Source of the DNA: Streptomyces rapamycinicus NRRL 5491
GTDB lineage: Bacteria > Actinomycetota > Actinomycetes > Streptomycetales > Streptomycetaceae
Length of the DNA stretch: 64,000 nt
Assembly: GCF_024298965.1 (NCBI RefSeq)
Contig: NZ_CP085193.1
Span: forward strand, 7,750,001 to 7,814,000
Reading direction: 5' to 3'
The position numbers were made by a program, and so were the translations under genes. Shown here in pieces: positions 44,719 to 53,168 of the stretch; within the stretch, counting starts at the first letter, position 1; the number at the start of each line of letters is the position of its first letter. Below the pieces are notes generated by a model. The model was not told where the DNA came from. It was given only the letters and a program-made list of their open reading frames with translations, and did no database searches.

Positions 44719-46935
44719 TCAGGGCTGGGCTCGGGCTTCGGCTTGCCATTCGGCGAGCGACTGACGGTTCTGCGTCACGAACGGGTGCTCGGGGCCGAGC
44801 ACCCGTTCGCGGCGCTCGATGACCTCCCGCAACGCTGCGACGGCCTCGTCCAGCTTGCCGAGCCCGTGGGCGACCCGTGCCTTCAGGTTCAAGGCAGCGA
44901 GAGTCTGCGGGTGATCAGGACCTTGGAAGCGGATGCGCTCGGTCAGGGCACGGCGGGCCACCGGCTCCGCCTCCACATACCGCCCCAGCACCCTCAGCCC
45001 CTCGGCATGGTTGTGGTGGGCCATGAGGGTTGCGAGGTGGCCGGGTGGCAAGGCGCGCTCACAGTCCTCGACGACTCGGGCCTCCTCATCGAACTCCTCC
45101 GAGTCGCCGAGCCGGGGCAGAACCTCGAGGAGCCACGCTCGACTGAAGAGCGTCTCCCCGGAGTCCTCGCCGAGCACCCGCCGCTGCCCGGTGATCGCGC
45201 GTCGCAGCAGGTGCACCGCCTCTTCCACCTGGCCGAGGATGGCGACCGGTACATGCAGAACAGCACACGTGCGCAGAGTGTCGGGATGGTCGGCGCCGAG
45301 AATTCGCTCGCGGCTCCGCAGCACCTCCCTGAGCGTCGTCTCCGACTCCGTGTAGCGCCCCATGCGGTGCTGGGTCCGGCCCATGATGTGGCGCGCGCTC
45401 AGGGTCACGGGGTGCTCGTCGCCCAGAAGGCGCTCGGCCTCGTCCGCGACGGCCAGGGACATCGACAATGCCACTGCGAAGTCACCAGCCGTGAAGAGCT
45501 GTTCCACGACGCGTACGGCCAACCGGGCCGCCCACTCGCTCGGCGAGCCGTGCAGCAAACGGGAGGCGTGCGGGGCCAGCAGCCGCAACTCGGTGCGTGT
45601 CTCGACCGGTGCGGCATCCTCCGGCGGCAAGGCCGCTCCCAGCAACCGGCCCGCCGCCTCGGCCAGCGGCTCGCGCCGCTCCTCCGGAACCCCCGCCGCG
45701 ACGCTGTCCAGCAGCACCCCATGAGCCTGTACGCACCGGCGCCCGTCCGCCTCGACCATTCCGATCAGCGAATGGTCCAGCAGCCCGCGCAACGCGGGCT
45801 CGACCCGGTCCGCGGCGAGCGGCGGGTCGAGGTGGCCGAAATCCACCTCACCCCGAGCCACCGGCATCAGCAAGGACAGCGGCACCGGGTCCGCCGCCCA
45901 GCAGGACAGCAGCCGTAAGAGGGTCGTGGCCTCCGGCAGGCCCTGCCCGGCGAGGGCGTCCAGGGACAGCTGCCAGGTGCGACCGACGAGATGGCGGGAC
46001 TGGCCGCTGCCGGTGCTCGCCGCGCCCTGGTCGACGAGTGCCGTCGAGTCCTCGCTCAGTTTCCGGTCGTACTCGTCCATGGACCACGACTCCAGAAGTT
46101 GATGCGACAGATGCGAGCCCGCCAGGGTCAGGGCCAGCGGCAGGCAGCCCAGCCGTCGCGCCACCTTCTGCGCCGATTCGACGGTGCCCGCGTCCGGGGC
46201 CAGATCGCACAGGACCTGCGCGGCGTCGGCCTCCGGAAGGACGCCGACGGGGTGGCGGGCCGCCCCGGCGCCCCGCCACAGCGGCGAGGTCGCGTGCCGG
46301 GTGGTCACCAGGACCGTGCCGAGCGGGCTGGTGCGCAGCCAGCCGCCCTCCTCCAGGACCGTCGGGTCGTCGGCGTTGTCCAGGACGAGCAGCCAGCGCT
46401 GGGCGGAGTGGTCCAGGTAGTGCCAGACCAGGTCGGCCGCGGCGCGCTGACCACTGGCCGCGGCGGCCAGTTCCCCGGTGGTCGCGCCGCGGTCGCCCGC
46501 CACGGCGAGCATGCCCGCGCGCAGGGAGATCCGCTCCGAGGCGTTCACCCAGAGTCCGACGCGTCCGCGGTCCCTTACGGCCTCCGTGAAGAGGGTGTGC
46601 GCCACTGCCGTCTTGCCGCAGCCGCCCAGGCCGTGCAGGACGTGAACGTCGCCACCGGGGCCGGTGACGGCCGCTCGCAGCCGCTCCATGAGGTCGGCGC
46701 GGTCCCGCAGGATGCCCGGTACCCGGGCGACGAGCGGCACCCTTACGGAGTCGGGGGCCGTCGCGCCCTGGGGCGGCCGGGGGCCGACCGGCTGCGGCGC
46801 GAGGAGGGACCCCGTTCCGGGCCCCGTCCCGGCCCCGTAGTGGTGGTGATGCTCCTCGATGTACTGGTCGCCGCCGGTCTGGAAGACCCGGCCCTGCCCG
46901 GACGCGCGGCCGTCGATGGGCATGGGGTCGCTCAC
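44719..46935 (-). CDS. NLR-type receptor: amyloid motif, NB-ARC NTPase, TPRs
   Basis: 738 residues. In order: an N-terminal motif at about residues 11-32 (ASGQGRVFQTGGDQYIEE, then four His); a disordered Pro/Gly linker; an NB-ARC/STAND NTPase with Walker A GLGGCGKT (102-109), Walker B LLVLDNAD (182-189), sensor VTTRH and GCLPLAL (263-269); a helical region; then 42-residue TPRs (about 500-735) such as GADHPDTLRTCAVLH and GPEHPFVTQNRQSLAEW. STAND receptors oligomerise when the repeat domain senses a ligand, here probably exposing the N-terminal motif. Codon 340 is TTA. The GTG start at 46935 overlaps the stop of the upstream effector gene (GTGA). Confidence 0.9.
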   Translation of the reverse strand: MSDPMPIDGRASGQGRVFQTGGDQYIEEHHHHYGAGTGPGTGSLLAPQPVGPRPPQGATAPDSVRVPLVARVPGILRDRADLMERLRAAVTGPGGDVHVLHGLGGCGKTAVAHTLFTEAVRDRGRVGLWVNASERISLRAGMLAVAGDRGATTGELAAAASGQRAAADLVWHYLDHSAQRWLLVLDNADDPTVLEEGGWLRTSPLGTVLVTTRHATSPLWRGAGAARHPVGVLPEADAAQVLCDLAPDAGTVESAQKVARRLGCLPLALTLAGSHLSHQLLESWSMDEYDRKLSEDSTALVDQGAASTGSGQSRHLVGRTWQLSLDALAGQGLPEATTLLRLLSCWAADPVPLSLLMPVARGEVDFGHLDPPLAADRVEPALRGLLDHSLIGMVEADGRRCVQAHGVLLDSVAAGVPEERREPLAEAAGRLLGAALPPEDAAPVETRTELRLLAPHASRLLHGSPSEWAARLAVRVVEQLFTAGDFAVALSMSLAVADEAERLLGDEHPVTLSARHIMGRTQHRMGRYTESETTLREVLRSRERILGADHPDTLRTCAVLHVPVAILGQVEEAVHLLRRAITGQRRVLGEDSGETLFSRAWLLEVLPRLGDSEEFDEEARVVEDCERALPPGHLATLMAHHNHAEGLRVLGRYVEAEPVARRALTERIRFQGPDHPQTLAALNLKARVAHGLGKLDEAVAALREVIERRERVLGPEHPFVTQNRQSLAEWQAEARAQP

Positions 46936-47354
46936 CGCTCGGTGATGTGCTGGTCGCGCCCGGCCTGGTAGACCCGGCCGCTGCCGGACGCCTCGGCCGT
47001 CATGCGGATCTCACCGACGGCGGGGCGCTGATCGGGGAGGCGGGGGCTCAACTCGTCGAGGATCCGGCGCAGTTCGTCGGCCACTTCCGGCTGGGCCAGC
47101 AGCAGCCGACGCACCCGGCCCTGCCACTCGGCGGCCAGTTCCGCCTCGGACTCCGCGTCGCCCGTCTCGCGCGCGAGCAGCAGATCGTCGCGGCTCGCCT
47201 CGAACTCCTCGCCGATGCCGTCGGCTCTGTTGGGCTGGAACCTCTGCCAGAGCGAGACCAGGCCGTCCCTGGCCGACTCCCAGGCGGTGGTGGCCATCAG
47301 CGTGACCATGGTGGTGCCCGCCGTCCTGGCGAGATCGGCGATCTGCGGATCCAT
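46932..47354 (-). CDS. Probable Bell-type membrane cell-death effector with amyloid motif
   Basis: 140 residues from ATG 47354, after a strong GGGGGAGGG; longer frames upstream are implausible. The N-terminus (TAGTTMVTLMATTAWESARDG) is a hydrophobic helix followed by an amphipathic region (LVSLWQRFQP) and an acidic/basic helical bundle (to about residue 115). The C-terminus ends in ASGSGRVYQAGRDQHITE plus a final Arg. That motif matches the receptor N-terminus in 12 of 18 positions. In known NLR/amyloid systems the receptor templates the effector motif into amyloid and the N-terminal domain damages the membrane. Membrane activity is inferred from the domain layout and has not been shown here. 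Confidence 0.85.
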   Translation of the reverse strand: MDPQIADLARTAGTTMVTLMATTAWESARDGLVSLWQRFQPNRADGIGEEFEASRDDLLLARETGDAESEAELAAEWQGRVRRLLLAQPEVADELRRILDELSPRLPDQRPAVGEIRMTAEASGSGRVYQAGRDQHITER

Positions 47355-47498
47355 GCCCTCCCCCTTCGAGCGACCTTTGATCATAGGGCCGCCGTTCACC
47401 CCGCGCAGGGATCGGATCAGGCCACTCCCGGTGCGTGGGCCCGGCGCACGACCGGGCTGCGTACGGTGGCGGAAATCGCTCTTGCTGCTAGCGTGTAC

Positions 47499-47515
47499 TT
47501 GCAAGTCAATTGCAA
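47499..47515. promoter_or_regulatory. Nur box of sodF
   Basis: TTGCAA-N5-TTGCAA (47499-47504 and 47510-47515), the motif bound by the nickel-responsive Fur-family repressor Nur in streptomycetes. It lies 24 bp before the sodF start. With nickel present Nur represses this iron enzyme so that the nickel SOD is used instead. It also sits in the 185-bp gap shared with the divergent effector gene. Confidence 0.88.
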
Positions 47516-47539
47516 TAAGAGCGGTCCGAAGGGCTTCGC

Positions 47540-48181
47540 ATGGCCATCTACACACTTCCTGAACTTCCGTATGACTACTCGGAGCTGGCCCCGGTCATCA
47601 GCCCCGAAATCATCGAGCTGCACCACGACAAGCACCACGCCGCGTACGTCAAGGGCGCGAACGACACGATGGAGCAGCTCGCGGAGGCGCGGGACAAGGA
47701 TCAGTGGGGCTCGATCAACGGGCTCGAGAAGAACTTGGCCTTCCATCTGTCCGGCCACATCCTGCACAGCATCTACTGGCACAACATGACCGGTGACGGC
47801 GGCGGTGAGCCGCTGGAGAGGGATGGCGTCGGCGAGCTGGCCGACGCCATCGCCGAGGCCTTCGGCTCCTTCGCGGGCTTCAAGGCCCAGCTGTCCAAGG
47901 CCGCCGCCACCACCCAGGGCTCGGGCTGGGGCGTGCTGGCGTACGAGCCGGTCAGCGGGCGGCTGGTGGTCGAGCAGGTCTACGACCACCAGGGGAACGT
48001 GGGGCAGGGCTCGGTGCCGATCCTGGTCTTCGACGCCTGGGAGCACGCCTTCTATCTGCAGTACAAGAACCAGAAGGTGGACTTCATCGAGGCCATGTGG
48101 AAGGTCGTGAACTGGCAGGATGTGGCGCGCCGTTACACGGCCGCCAAGGAGCGCGCCCACAATCTGCTGCTGGCCCCGTAA
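47540..48181 (+). CDS. sodF: Iron superoxide dismutase
   Basis: 213 residues. Fe/Mn-SOD: N-terminal helices with metal ligand H28 ([12 protein letters not shown]), a second His in [12 protein letters not shown] and the final pair in [12 protein letters not shown] (Asp and His). It converts superoxide to oxygen and peroxide in the cytoplasm. The Nur box and the position next to an aminopeptidase/mycothiol-enzyme/rpiB neighbourhood match sodF of S. coelicolor. There is no signal peptide. A hairpin terminator lies between it and the convergent galactosidase. Confidence 0.96.
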   Translation: MAIYTLPELPYDYSELAPVISPEIIELHHDKHHAAYVKGANDTMEQLAEARDKDQWGSINGLEKNLAFHLSGHILHSIYWHNMTGDGGGEPLERDGVGELADAIAEAFGSFAGFKAQLSKAAATTQGSGWGVLAYEPVSGRLVVEQVYDHQGNVGQGSVPILVFDAWEHAFYLQYKNQKVDFIEAMWKVVNWQDVARRYTAAKERAHNLLLAP

Positions 48182-48255
48182 CCGTAGTCCGGAGCCCTCA
48201 CCAGACCCCCTGCTTGCGTGATCGTCTTCTCACCGAACACCGGGCAGGCGGAAAA

Positions 48256-48290
48256 GGGGCCCCCGCGCGGTCGACTCGCGCGGGGGCCCC
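48256..48290. terminator. Hairpin terminator, recurrent type
   Basis: GGGGCCCCCGCGCG and its complement (14-base perfect arms) with a 7-base loop, between the convergent sodF and galactosidase genes. It has the same core stem as at 42378 and 50979. Confidence 0.9.
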
Positions 48291-48297
48291 GCCCCGT

Positions 48298-49998
48298 TCA
48301 GCCGCCGATGATCTGGGCGCCGTCGGTGCCCGGGAGGTCCTGGACGCTGATGGCGTCCGGGCCCCCGCTCACGGTCACGGTGTTGGCGCCCTTGGCCAGG
48401 GAGAGCAGGACGGACACGGTGCGGCGGGCGGTGGCGGAGCCGGTGGGCGGCAGGGCGAGCGTGGTGGCGTACTGGCCGCCGACACGCAGGGTGGCGGTGC
48501 GCGGGGTGTTGTCGCCGTTGGCGTAGGTGAGGTCGGCCAGTTTCAGCCCCGCCGTCTTGGCGGTGACGGTGAAGGAGCCGGTGGTGCTCTGGTACGAGAT
48601 GCCGGGGGCCTCCGTGCCCGAGACGGTCAGCAGCATGGCCTCCCCGGCCGGGACGGTGGCCGTGTAGCCGCCGCTGTGGCTGCCCACCGAGGCGCGCTTC
48701 CAGGCGTCACGGACGGAGGCGGCGGCGCCGGTCAGCCCGAGGTCGGTCCAGCGGGCGGTGATGGGCTTGGCGGCGGAGGTGCGGTTGAGCAGCAGCACGG
48801 CGCGCTTCCCGGTGCCGGACAGCACCTTGGCGTACACCTGCAGCCCCGCGGCGTCCTCGGCGACCTTCACGCCCTGGAGTCCGCGCGGGTCCTGGTCGAC
48901 GGCGATGACCTCGGGGTTGGTGAGGGTGCCCGCGGTCTCGCGCGTCATGGTGGTGAGGTCGTTCCCGGCGAGCAGCGGGGCGCCGGAGATCGCCCAGAGG
49001 CTCATATGGGTGCGGTCGAGCGTGGCGTTGGAGCCCTTCATGCCGACCATGAGCATGTCCGGGTCGTTGTAGTAGCCGGTGTGCTGGGCGGTGGGGTGCA
49101 GGCCCTGGTCGAAGTTGGACAGCATCGCGGTGGGCGAGGGCGTCTGGCCCCAGTAGATGATGTCGGTGCTGGTACGCCACAGATCGCCCACGCCCGCGGC
49201 CCAGTTCCACGGCCGCCCCGAGCCCCATTCGCACAGCGACAGCACCAGGCGGCGGCCGGTGACGGCGGTCGCCGCCTTGTTCGCCTCGCTGAGCGCCCGG
49301 TAGCTGGTCTCCTGGTCGAGCCCCTCGTCCTGGCCCCCGCACCAGTCGACCTTGACGTAGTCGAAGCCCCACTCCTGGAAGGCCCGCAGATCCTGCTCGT
49401 AGTGGCCCTCGCTGCCGCTGCCCGGGGCGGGCGGGGTGCCCGGCGGGGTGGGGTAGAAGTAGCCGCAGCCGTTCTTTCCGGCGTCGGTGTAGATCCCGGC
49501 CTTGAGTCCCTTGCTGTGGATGTAGTCGGCGATGGCCTTCATCCCGCCGGGCCACTGCTCGGTGTCGACGGTGATGTCGCCCTTGCTGTCGCGGGTGCCC
49601 CACCACCAGCCCTCGTCGATGTTGACGTACTCGTACCCGGCCTCGGCCATGCCGGCGGACACCAGGGCGTCCACCTGGGCCTTGATCGTGTCGTAGTCGA
49701 TCTGGCTGGCGAGGCTGTTCCAGGAGGCCCAGCCCATGGGAGCGGCGGGTACGTCGGTCTGCGGGGCGGCGGCCAGGGTCTTTACGGCGGCGGCATCGGC
49801 GGCGGGGGCCGCGTCGGCGGTGGCGGCCGCGTCGGCCGGGGGTGCCGCGTACGCGACGGTGCCCACTCCGGTGGCGGTCAGCAGACCGGCCAGCAGCGCC
49901 CCGGCCAGGCGCCTGGGCCGTGGCCGTCCGGGGCGGGATAAGCGCGGCAGGCGGCGGGGGCGGGGGAGGCGGCGGAGACGGTGGAGGACGAGACGCAT
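48298..49998 (-). CDS. Secreted alpha-galactosidase (GH27)
   Basis: 566 residues from ATG 49998 (GGGAG 10 nt upstream). The start is very Arg/Pro-rich, followed by a hydrophobic signal segment (AGALLAGLLTATGVGTVAYA). The GH27 barrel begins at PMGWASWNS; the nucleophile lies in YVKVDWCGG and the acid/base in YNDPDMLMVG. An antiparallel beta domain and a C-terminal galactose-binding-like domain (from about residue 440) follow. It removes terminal alpha-galactose (or beta-arabinopyranose) from polysaccharides outside the cell. A dyad-symmetric site overlaps its leader. Confidence 0.94.
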   Translation of the reverse strand: MRLVLHRLRRLPRPRRLPRLSRPGRPRPRRLAGALLAGLLTATGVGTVAYAAPPADAAATADAAPAADAAAVKTLAAAPQTDVPAAPMGWASWNSLASQIDYDTIKAQVDALVSAGMAEAGYEYVNIDEGWWWGTRDSKGDITVDTEQWPGGMKAIADYIHSKGLKAGIYTDAGKNGCGYFYPTPPGTPPAPGSGSEGHYEQDLRAFQEWGFDYVKVDWCGGQDEGLDQETSYRALSEANKAATAVTGRRLVLSLCEWGSGRPWNWAAGVGDLWRTSTDIIYWGQTPSPTAMLSNFDQGLHPTAQHTGYYNDPDMLMVGMKGSNATLDRTHMSLWAISGAPLLAGNDLTTMTRETAGTLTNPEVIAVDQDPRGLQGVKVAEDAAGLQVYAKVLSGTGKRAVLLLNRTSAAKPITARWTDLGLTGAAASVRDAWKRASVGSHSGGYTATVPAGEAMLLTVSGTEAPGISYQSTTGSFTVTAKTAGLKLADLTYANGDNTPRTATLRVGGQYATTLALPPTGSATARRTVSVLLSLAKGANTVTVSGGPDAISVQDLPGTDGAQIIGG

Positions 49999-50017
49999 CA
50001 GGAACCACTCCCATTCG

Positions 50018-50042
50018 ATATGCCGAACCATGTTCGCGATAT
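50018..50042. promoter_or_regulatory. Dyad-symmetric operator-like site of the GH27 gene
   Basis: CGAAC-CAT-GTTCG (50024-50036) flanked by ATAT on each side, a 25-bp dyad. It lies 20 bp upstream of the galactosidase start, a good position for a LacI- or GntR-type repressor of secreted hydrolases. No regulator gene is adjacent. Confidence 0.5.
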
Positions 50043-50158
50043 GGGTCGCAGCTGGTCTCCGAAGGATTCTGTGGACCCGGTCGTTCGGTGACAAGAGGTG
50101 TGCGTGGGGAAACTGTCCCCTGACGTCACCGTCACCCCGCCCCGAGGGAGTCCTTACC

Positions 50159-50941
50159 GTGTCCGCTTCACCCCACCGCGCCGACCAGGCGCCCCTCGAC
50201 GAGGAATGGCGGCTGCGCCGCGAACTCGCCGCCGTCTACCGCCTGGTGGCCCACTTCCGGATGACCGACCTGATCTTCACGCATATCTCCGCCCGCGTCC
50301 CCGGACCCGAGCACCACTTCCTGATCAACCCGTACGGCCTGCTCTTCGAGGAGATCACCGCGTCGAACCTGGTCAAGGTCGACCTCTCCGGCCGGCCCGT
50401 CGATGACACCCCGCACCCCGTCAACCCCGCCGGTTTCGTCATCCACAGCGCCATTCACGCCGCCCGCCCCGACGCCCACTGCGTCCTGCACACCCACACC
50501 AAGGCGGGCTGCGCCGTCGCCGCGCAGGACGACGGTCTGCTCCCGCTCAACCAGATCTCCATGGAGTTCTACGGCAGGGTCGGCTACCACGACTACGAGG
50601 GCGTCGCCCTCAACCTCGCCGAACAGCGCCGCCTCGTCGCCGACCTCGCCGACCACCCCGCCCTGATCCTGCGCAACCACGGTCTGCTGACCGTAGGCGA
50701 GACCCCGGGCGAGGCGTTCCTGCGGATGTACTACCTGGACAAGGCGTGCGAGATCCAGACCACGGCCATGGCCGGAGGCGCGAAGCTCACCATGCCCGAC
50801 CCGGACATCTGCGAGCTCACCGCCCGCCAGCTGTCGGGCGAGGACCACGGCTCCGACTTCCAGGACGACCAGGCGTACACCCTCGCCTGGTCCGCCCTCC
50901 TCCGCCTGGTGGAGCGCATCGCGCCCGACCACCGGGACTGA
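50159..50941 (+). CDS. Class II aldolase/adducin family protein
   Basis: 260 residues from GTG 50159 (GAGGGAG 8 nt upstream). It has the aldolase class II fold with zinc ligands in HTHTKAGCAVA (His-x-His) and the later His of LILRNHGLLTVG, preceded by NPAGFVIHSAIH. Such enzymes cleave or form carbon-carbon bonds in phosphosugars or act as decarboxylases; this sequence sits in the generic adducin-type group, so the substrate is not defined. It opens a gene neighbourhood that includes a tricarboxylate-type importer and an esterase-like hydrolase. Confidence 0.88.
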   Translation: MSASPHRADQAPLDEEWRLRRELAAVYRLVAHFRMTDLIFTHISARVPGPEHHFLINPYGLLFEEITASNLVKVDLSGRPVDDTPHPVNPAGFVIHSAIHAARPDAHCVLHTHTKAGCAVAAQDDGLLPLNQISMEFYGRVGYHDYEGVALNLAEQRRLVADLADHPALILRNHGLLTVGETPGEAFLRMYYLDKACEIQTTAMAGGAKLTMPDPDICELTARQLSGEDHGSDFQDDQAYTLAWSALLRLVERIAPDHRD

Positions 50942-50978
50942 GGCCGGCGGACCAGGCCGAAGGCGGCCGCCACGGCGA

Positions 50979-51009
50979 GGCCCCCGCGCGGACGGCTCGC
51001 GCGGGGGCC
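50979..51009. terminator. Hairpin terminator, recurrent type
   Basis: GGCCCCCGCGCG and its complement (12-base perfect arms) with a 7-base loop, between the convergent aldolase and tctA genes. Third copy of the stem seen at 42378 and 48256. Confidence 0.88.
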
Positions 51010-51027
51010 CGGCGGGGCTCGCGGTGG

Positions 51028-52542
51028 TCAGCCCGCCGGTTCCGGCTCGCGCTCCCGGTTCCGGCGCAGCGCGCGGGCGGCCATCGGGCCGGCCAGGGCG
51101 ATCAGGGACAGGCACAGGATCGCGGCGGAGAGCGGGCGGGTGAAGAAGATAGTCCAGTCGCCCTCGCTGAAGGCCATCGCGCGGCGGAACTGGGTCTCCG
51201 CCATCGGGCCCAGCACGGCGCCCAGGATCAGTGGGGCGACGGGATAGCCGGCGCGGCGCATGCCGAAGCCCAACAGGCCGAAGAGCACCGCGATGCCGAG
51301 GTCGACCGCGTTCTGGGACAGGGCGTACACCCCCAGGGCGGCGAAGACCAGGATGCCCGCGGTGAGCAGCGGGCGGGGCAGCCGGAGGAGCTTCACCCAC
51401 AGCGGGATCAGCGGCAGGTTGAGCACCAGCAGCATCACATTGCCGATGTAGAGGCTGGCGATCAGCGTCCAGACCAGCGCCGACTGGGTCTCGAACAGCT
51501 GGGGCCCGGGCTGCACGTTGTACATCTGGAACGCGATCAGCAGCACACCGGCCGTCGCCGAGGTGGGGATGCCCAGCGTCAGCAGGGGCATCAGCACCCC
51601 GGAGAACGCGGCGTTGTTGGCGGCCTCGGGGCCGGCCACGCCCTCGATCGCGCCCTTGCCGAACTCCTTCTTGTGCCGGGACAGCCGCTTCTCCACGTTG
51701 TAGCTCAGGAACGTGGGGATCTCCGCGCCGCCCGCGGGCAGGGCGCCGATCGGCAGCCCGATCGCCGTACCCCGCAGCCACGGCTTCCAGGACCGGCGCC
51801 AGTCCTCCGGGCTCATCCCGATCCTGCCGCCCACCGGGAGCATCTGCTCCTCGGGCGCCCGGCGCATCCGGGCCGCGGTGTAGAGCGCCTCGCCGATCGC
51901 GAAGAGGCCGACGGCGACGGCCACGATCTGGACGCCGTCGTACAGCTCCGGCACCCCGAAGGTGTAGCGCGCCTGGCCGGTGAGGCTGTCGATGCCGACG
52001 AGCCCGATGGCCAGGCCCAGGAAGAGGCTGCACAGCCCGCGCGCGGGGGCCTCGGCCACGACCGCGGTGACCGTGGCGAAGGCGAGGACCATCACCGCGA
52101 AGTACTCCGCGGGCTGGATCTTCTCGGCGATCTGCGCCATGGCCGGGCCCGCGAAGGTGATCCCCACGGTGGAGATCGTGCCCGCCACGAACGAGCCGAT
52201 GGCGGCCGTGGCGAGCGCGGCCCCGGCGCGCCCGGAGCGGGCCATCGGGTGACCCTCCAGGGTGGTGGGGACCGACGCCGTCTCGCCGGGCACGTTCAGC
52301 AGGATGGCCGTGGTGGAGCCGCCGTACATCCCGCCGTAGTAGATGCCCGCGAAGAGCACCAGCGCGCCGGTGGGGTCGAAGACGAAGGTGAGCGGGAGGA
52401 GCAGCGCCACCGTGGTGGCGGGGCCCAGGCCGGGCAGCACGCCGACCAGCGAGCCGAGCGTGCAGCCCGCGAACGCCAGCAGCAGATGCAGGGGGCTGAA
52501 CGCGCTGCCGAAACCGCCCATGAGGTCGTTGAGGACATCCAT
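51028..52542 (-). CDS. tctA: TctA, large permease of a tripartite tricarboxylate transporter
   Basis: 504 residues with about 12 helices. Hallmarks: [25 protein letters not shown] near the N-terminus and [38 protein letters not shown], plus the second, symmetric [18 protein letters not shown] segment. It imports a carboxylate using the ion gradient with TctB and the periplasmic-type binding protein TctC. The start is 2 bp after the tctB stop. Substrates of the family include citrate and aromatic acids; here the ligand is not evident. Confidence 0.93.
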   Translation of the reverse strand: MDVLNDLMGGFGSAFSPLHLLLAFAGCTLGSLVGVLPGLGPATTVALLLPLTFVFDPTGALVLFAGIYYGGMYGGSTTAILLNVPGETASVPTTLEGHPMARSGRAGAALATAAIGSFVAGTISTVGITFAGPAMAQIAEKIQPAEYFAVMVLAFATVTAVVAEAPARGLCSLFLGLAIGLVGIDSLTGQARYTFGVPELYDGVQIVAVAVGLFAIGEALYTAARMRRAPEEQMLPVGGRIGMSPEDWRRSWKPWLRGTAIGLPIGALPAGGAEIPTFLSYNVEKRLSRHKKEFGKGAIEGVAGPEAANNAAFSGVLMPLLTLGIPTSATAGVLLIAFQMYNVQPGPQLFETQSALVWTLIASLYIGNVMLLVLNLPLIPLWVKLLRLPRPLLTAGILVFAALGVYALSQNAVDLGIAVLFGLLGFGMRRAGYPVAPLILGAVLGPMAETQFRRAMAFSEGDWTIFFTRPLSAAILCLSLIALAGPMAARALRRNREREPEPAG

Positions 52543-52544
52543 GG

Positions 52545-53168
52545 TCAGAACGCCAATCCGACGATGCCGGGCGGCAGGTGGATGCCCAGCAGACGGTCGA
52601 AGAGGAAGTACACGGCCAGCGCGAGCACCAGGCCGATCAGGGCGTCGCGGAGGAGCCGGCGGCTGCCGAGCACCCGCGCGACCAGCGCGAAGAGCACGGC
52701 GGTCGACTGCCAGTAGCCGCAGGGGGCCAGCGCGAACAGATAGCCGACCAGCAGCGCCAGCAGGGCCGCCACCGGGCGCCACTCGGTCAGCCGGGCCTCC
52801 TCGCGCGCCTGCTCGGTCAGCGCCGGGTCGCTGCCGCGGAACGCCTGGACGACGGCGACCGAAGCCGAGACGCACAGCCCCACGCCGACCAGCAGGGGGA
52901 ACGCCCGCGGGCCCACGTCCTGGTCGATGGCCCCCTCGGGGATGGCGAAGGCCCAGCCCAGTACGGCCACGCCCGCCGCGAGGAAGAGCAGCGCGGCTAT
53001 CCGGGGGCTCCAGGGCCGCTCGTCGAGCGGGGCCGTGCTGGCCGCGGCATCGTTCGCCGTACTGCCCTCTGCCGGGTTCGCGGTGGCGTCCCGCGCCGGG
53101 TTCGCCGCCTCGTCCCGCGCGCTCGCCGCCTCGTCCCGCGCGCTCGCCGCCTCGTCCCGCGCGCTCAT
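52545..53168 (-). CDS. tctB: TctB, small permease of a tripartite tricarboxylate transporter
   Basis: 207 residues with four predicted membrane helices ([61 protein letters not shown] and [23 protein letters not shown]). It starts at ATG 53168, which overlaps the tctC stop (ATGA). The N-terminal about 45 residues are an unusual charged extension, SARDEAA repeated three times from a perfect 21-bp tandem array, which is absent from typical TctB proteins. It forms the membrane part of the importer with TctA. Confidence 0.92.
   Translation of the reverse strand: MSARDEAASARDEAASARDEAANPARDATANPAEGSTANDAAASTAPLDERPWSPRIAALLFLAAGVAVLGWAFAIPEGAIDQDVGPRAFPLLVGVGLCVSASVAVVQAFRGSDPALTEQAREEARLTEWRPVAALLALLVGYLFALAPCGYWQSTAVLFALVARVLGSRRLLRDALIGLVLALAVYFLFDRLLGIHLPPGIVGLAF
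53104..53166 (-). repeat. Three perfect 21-bp tandem repeats at the start of tctB
   Basis: Units 53104-53124, 53125-53145 and 53146-53166 are identical and encode SARDEAA on the minus strand, directly after the start Met. A decayed continuation ([12 protein letters not shown]) suggests older, diverged copies. Confidence 0.97.
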
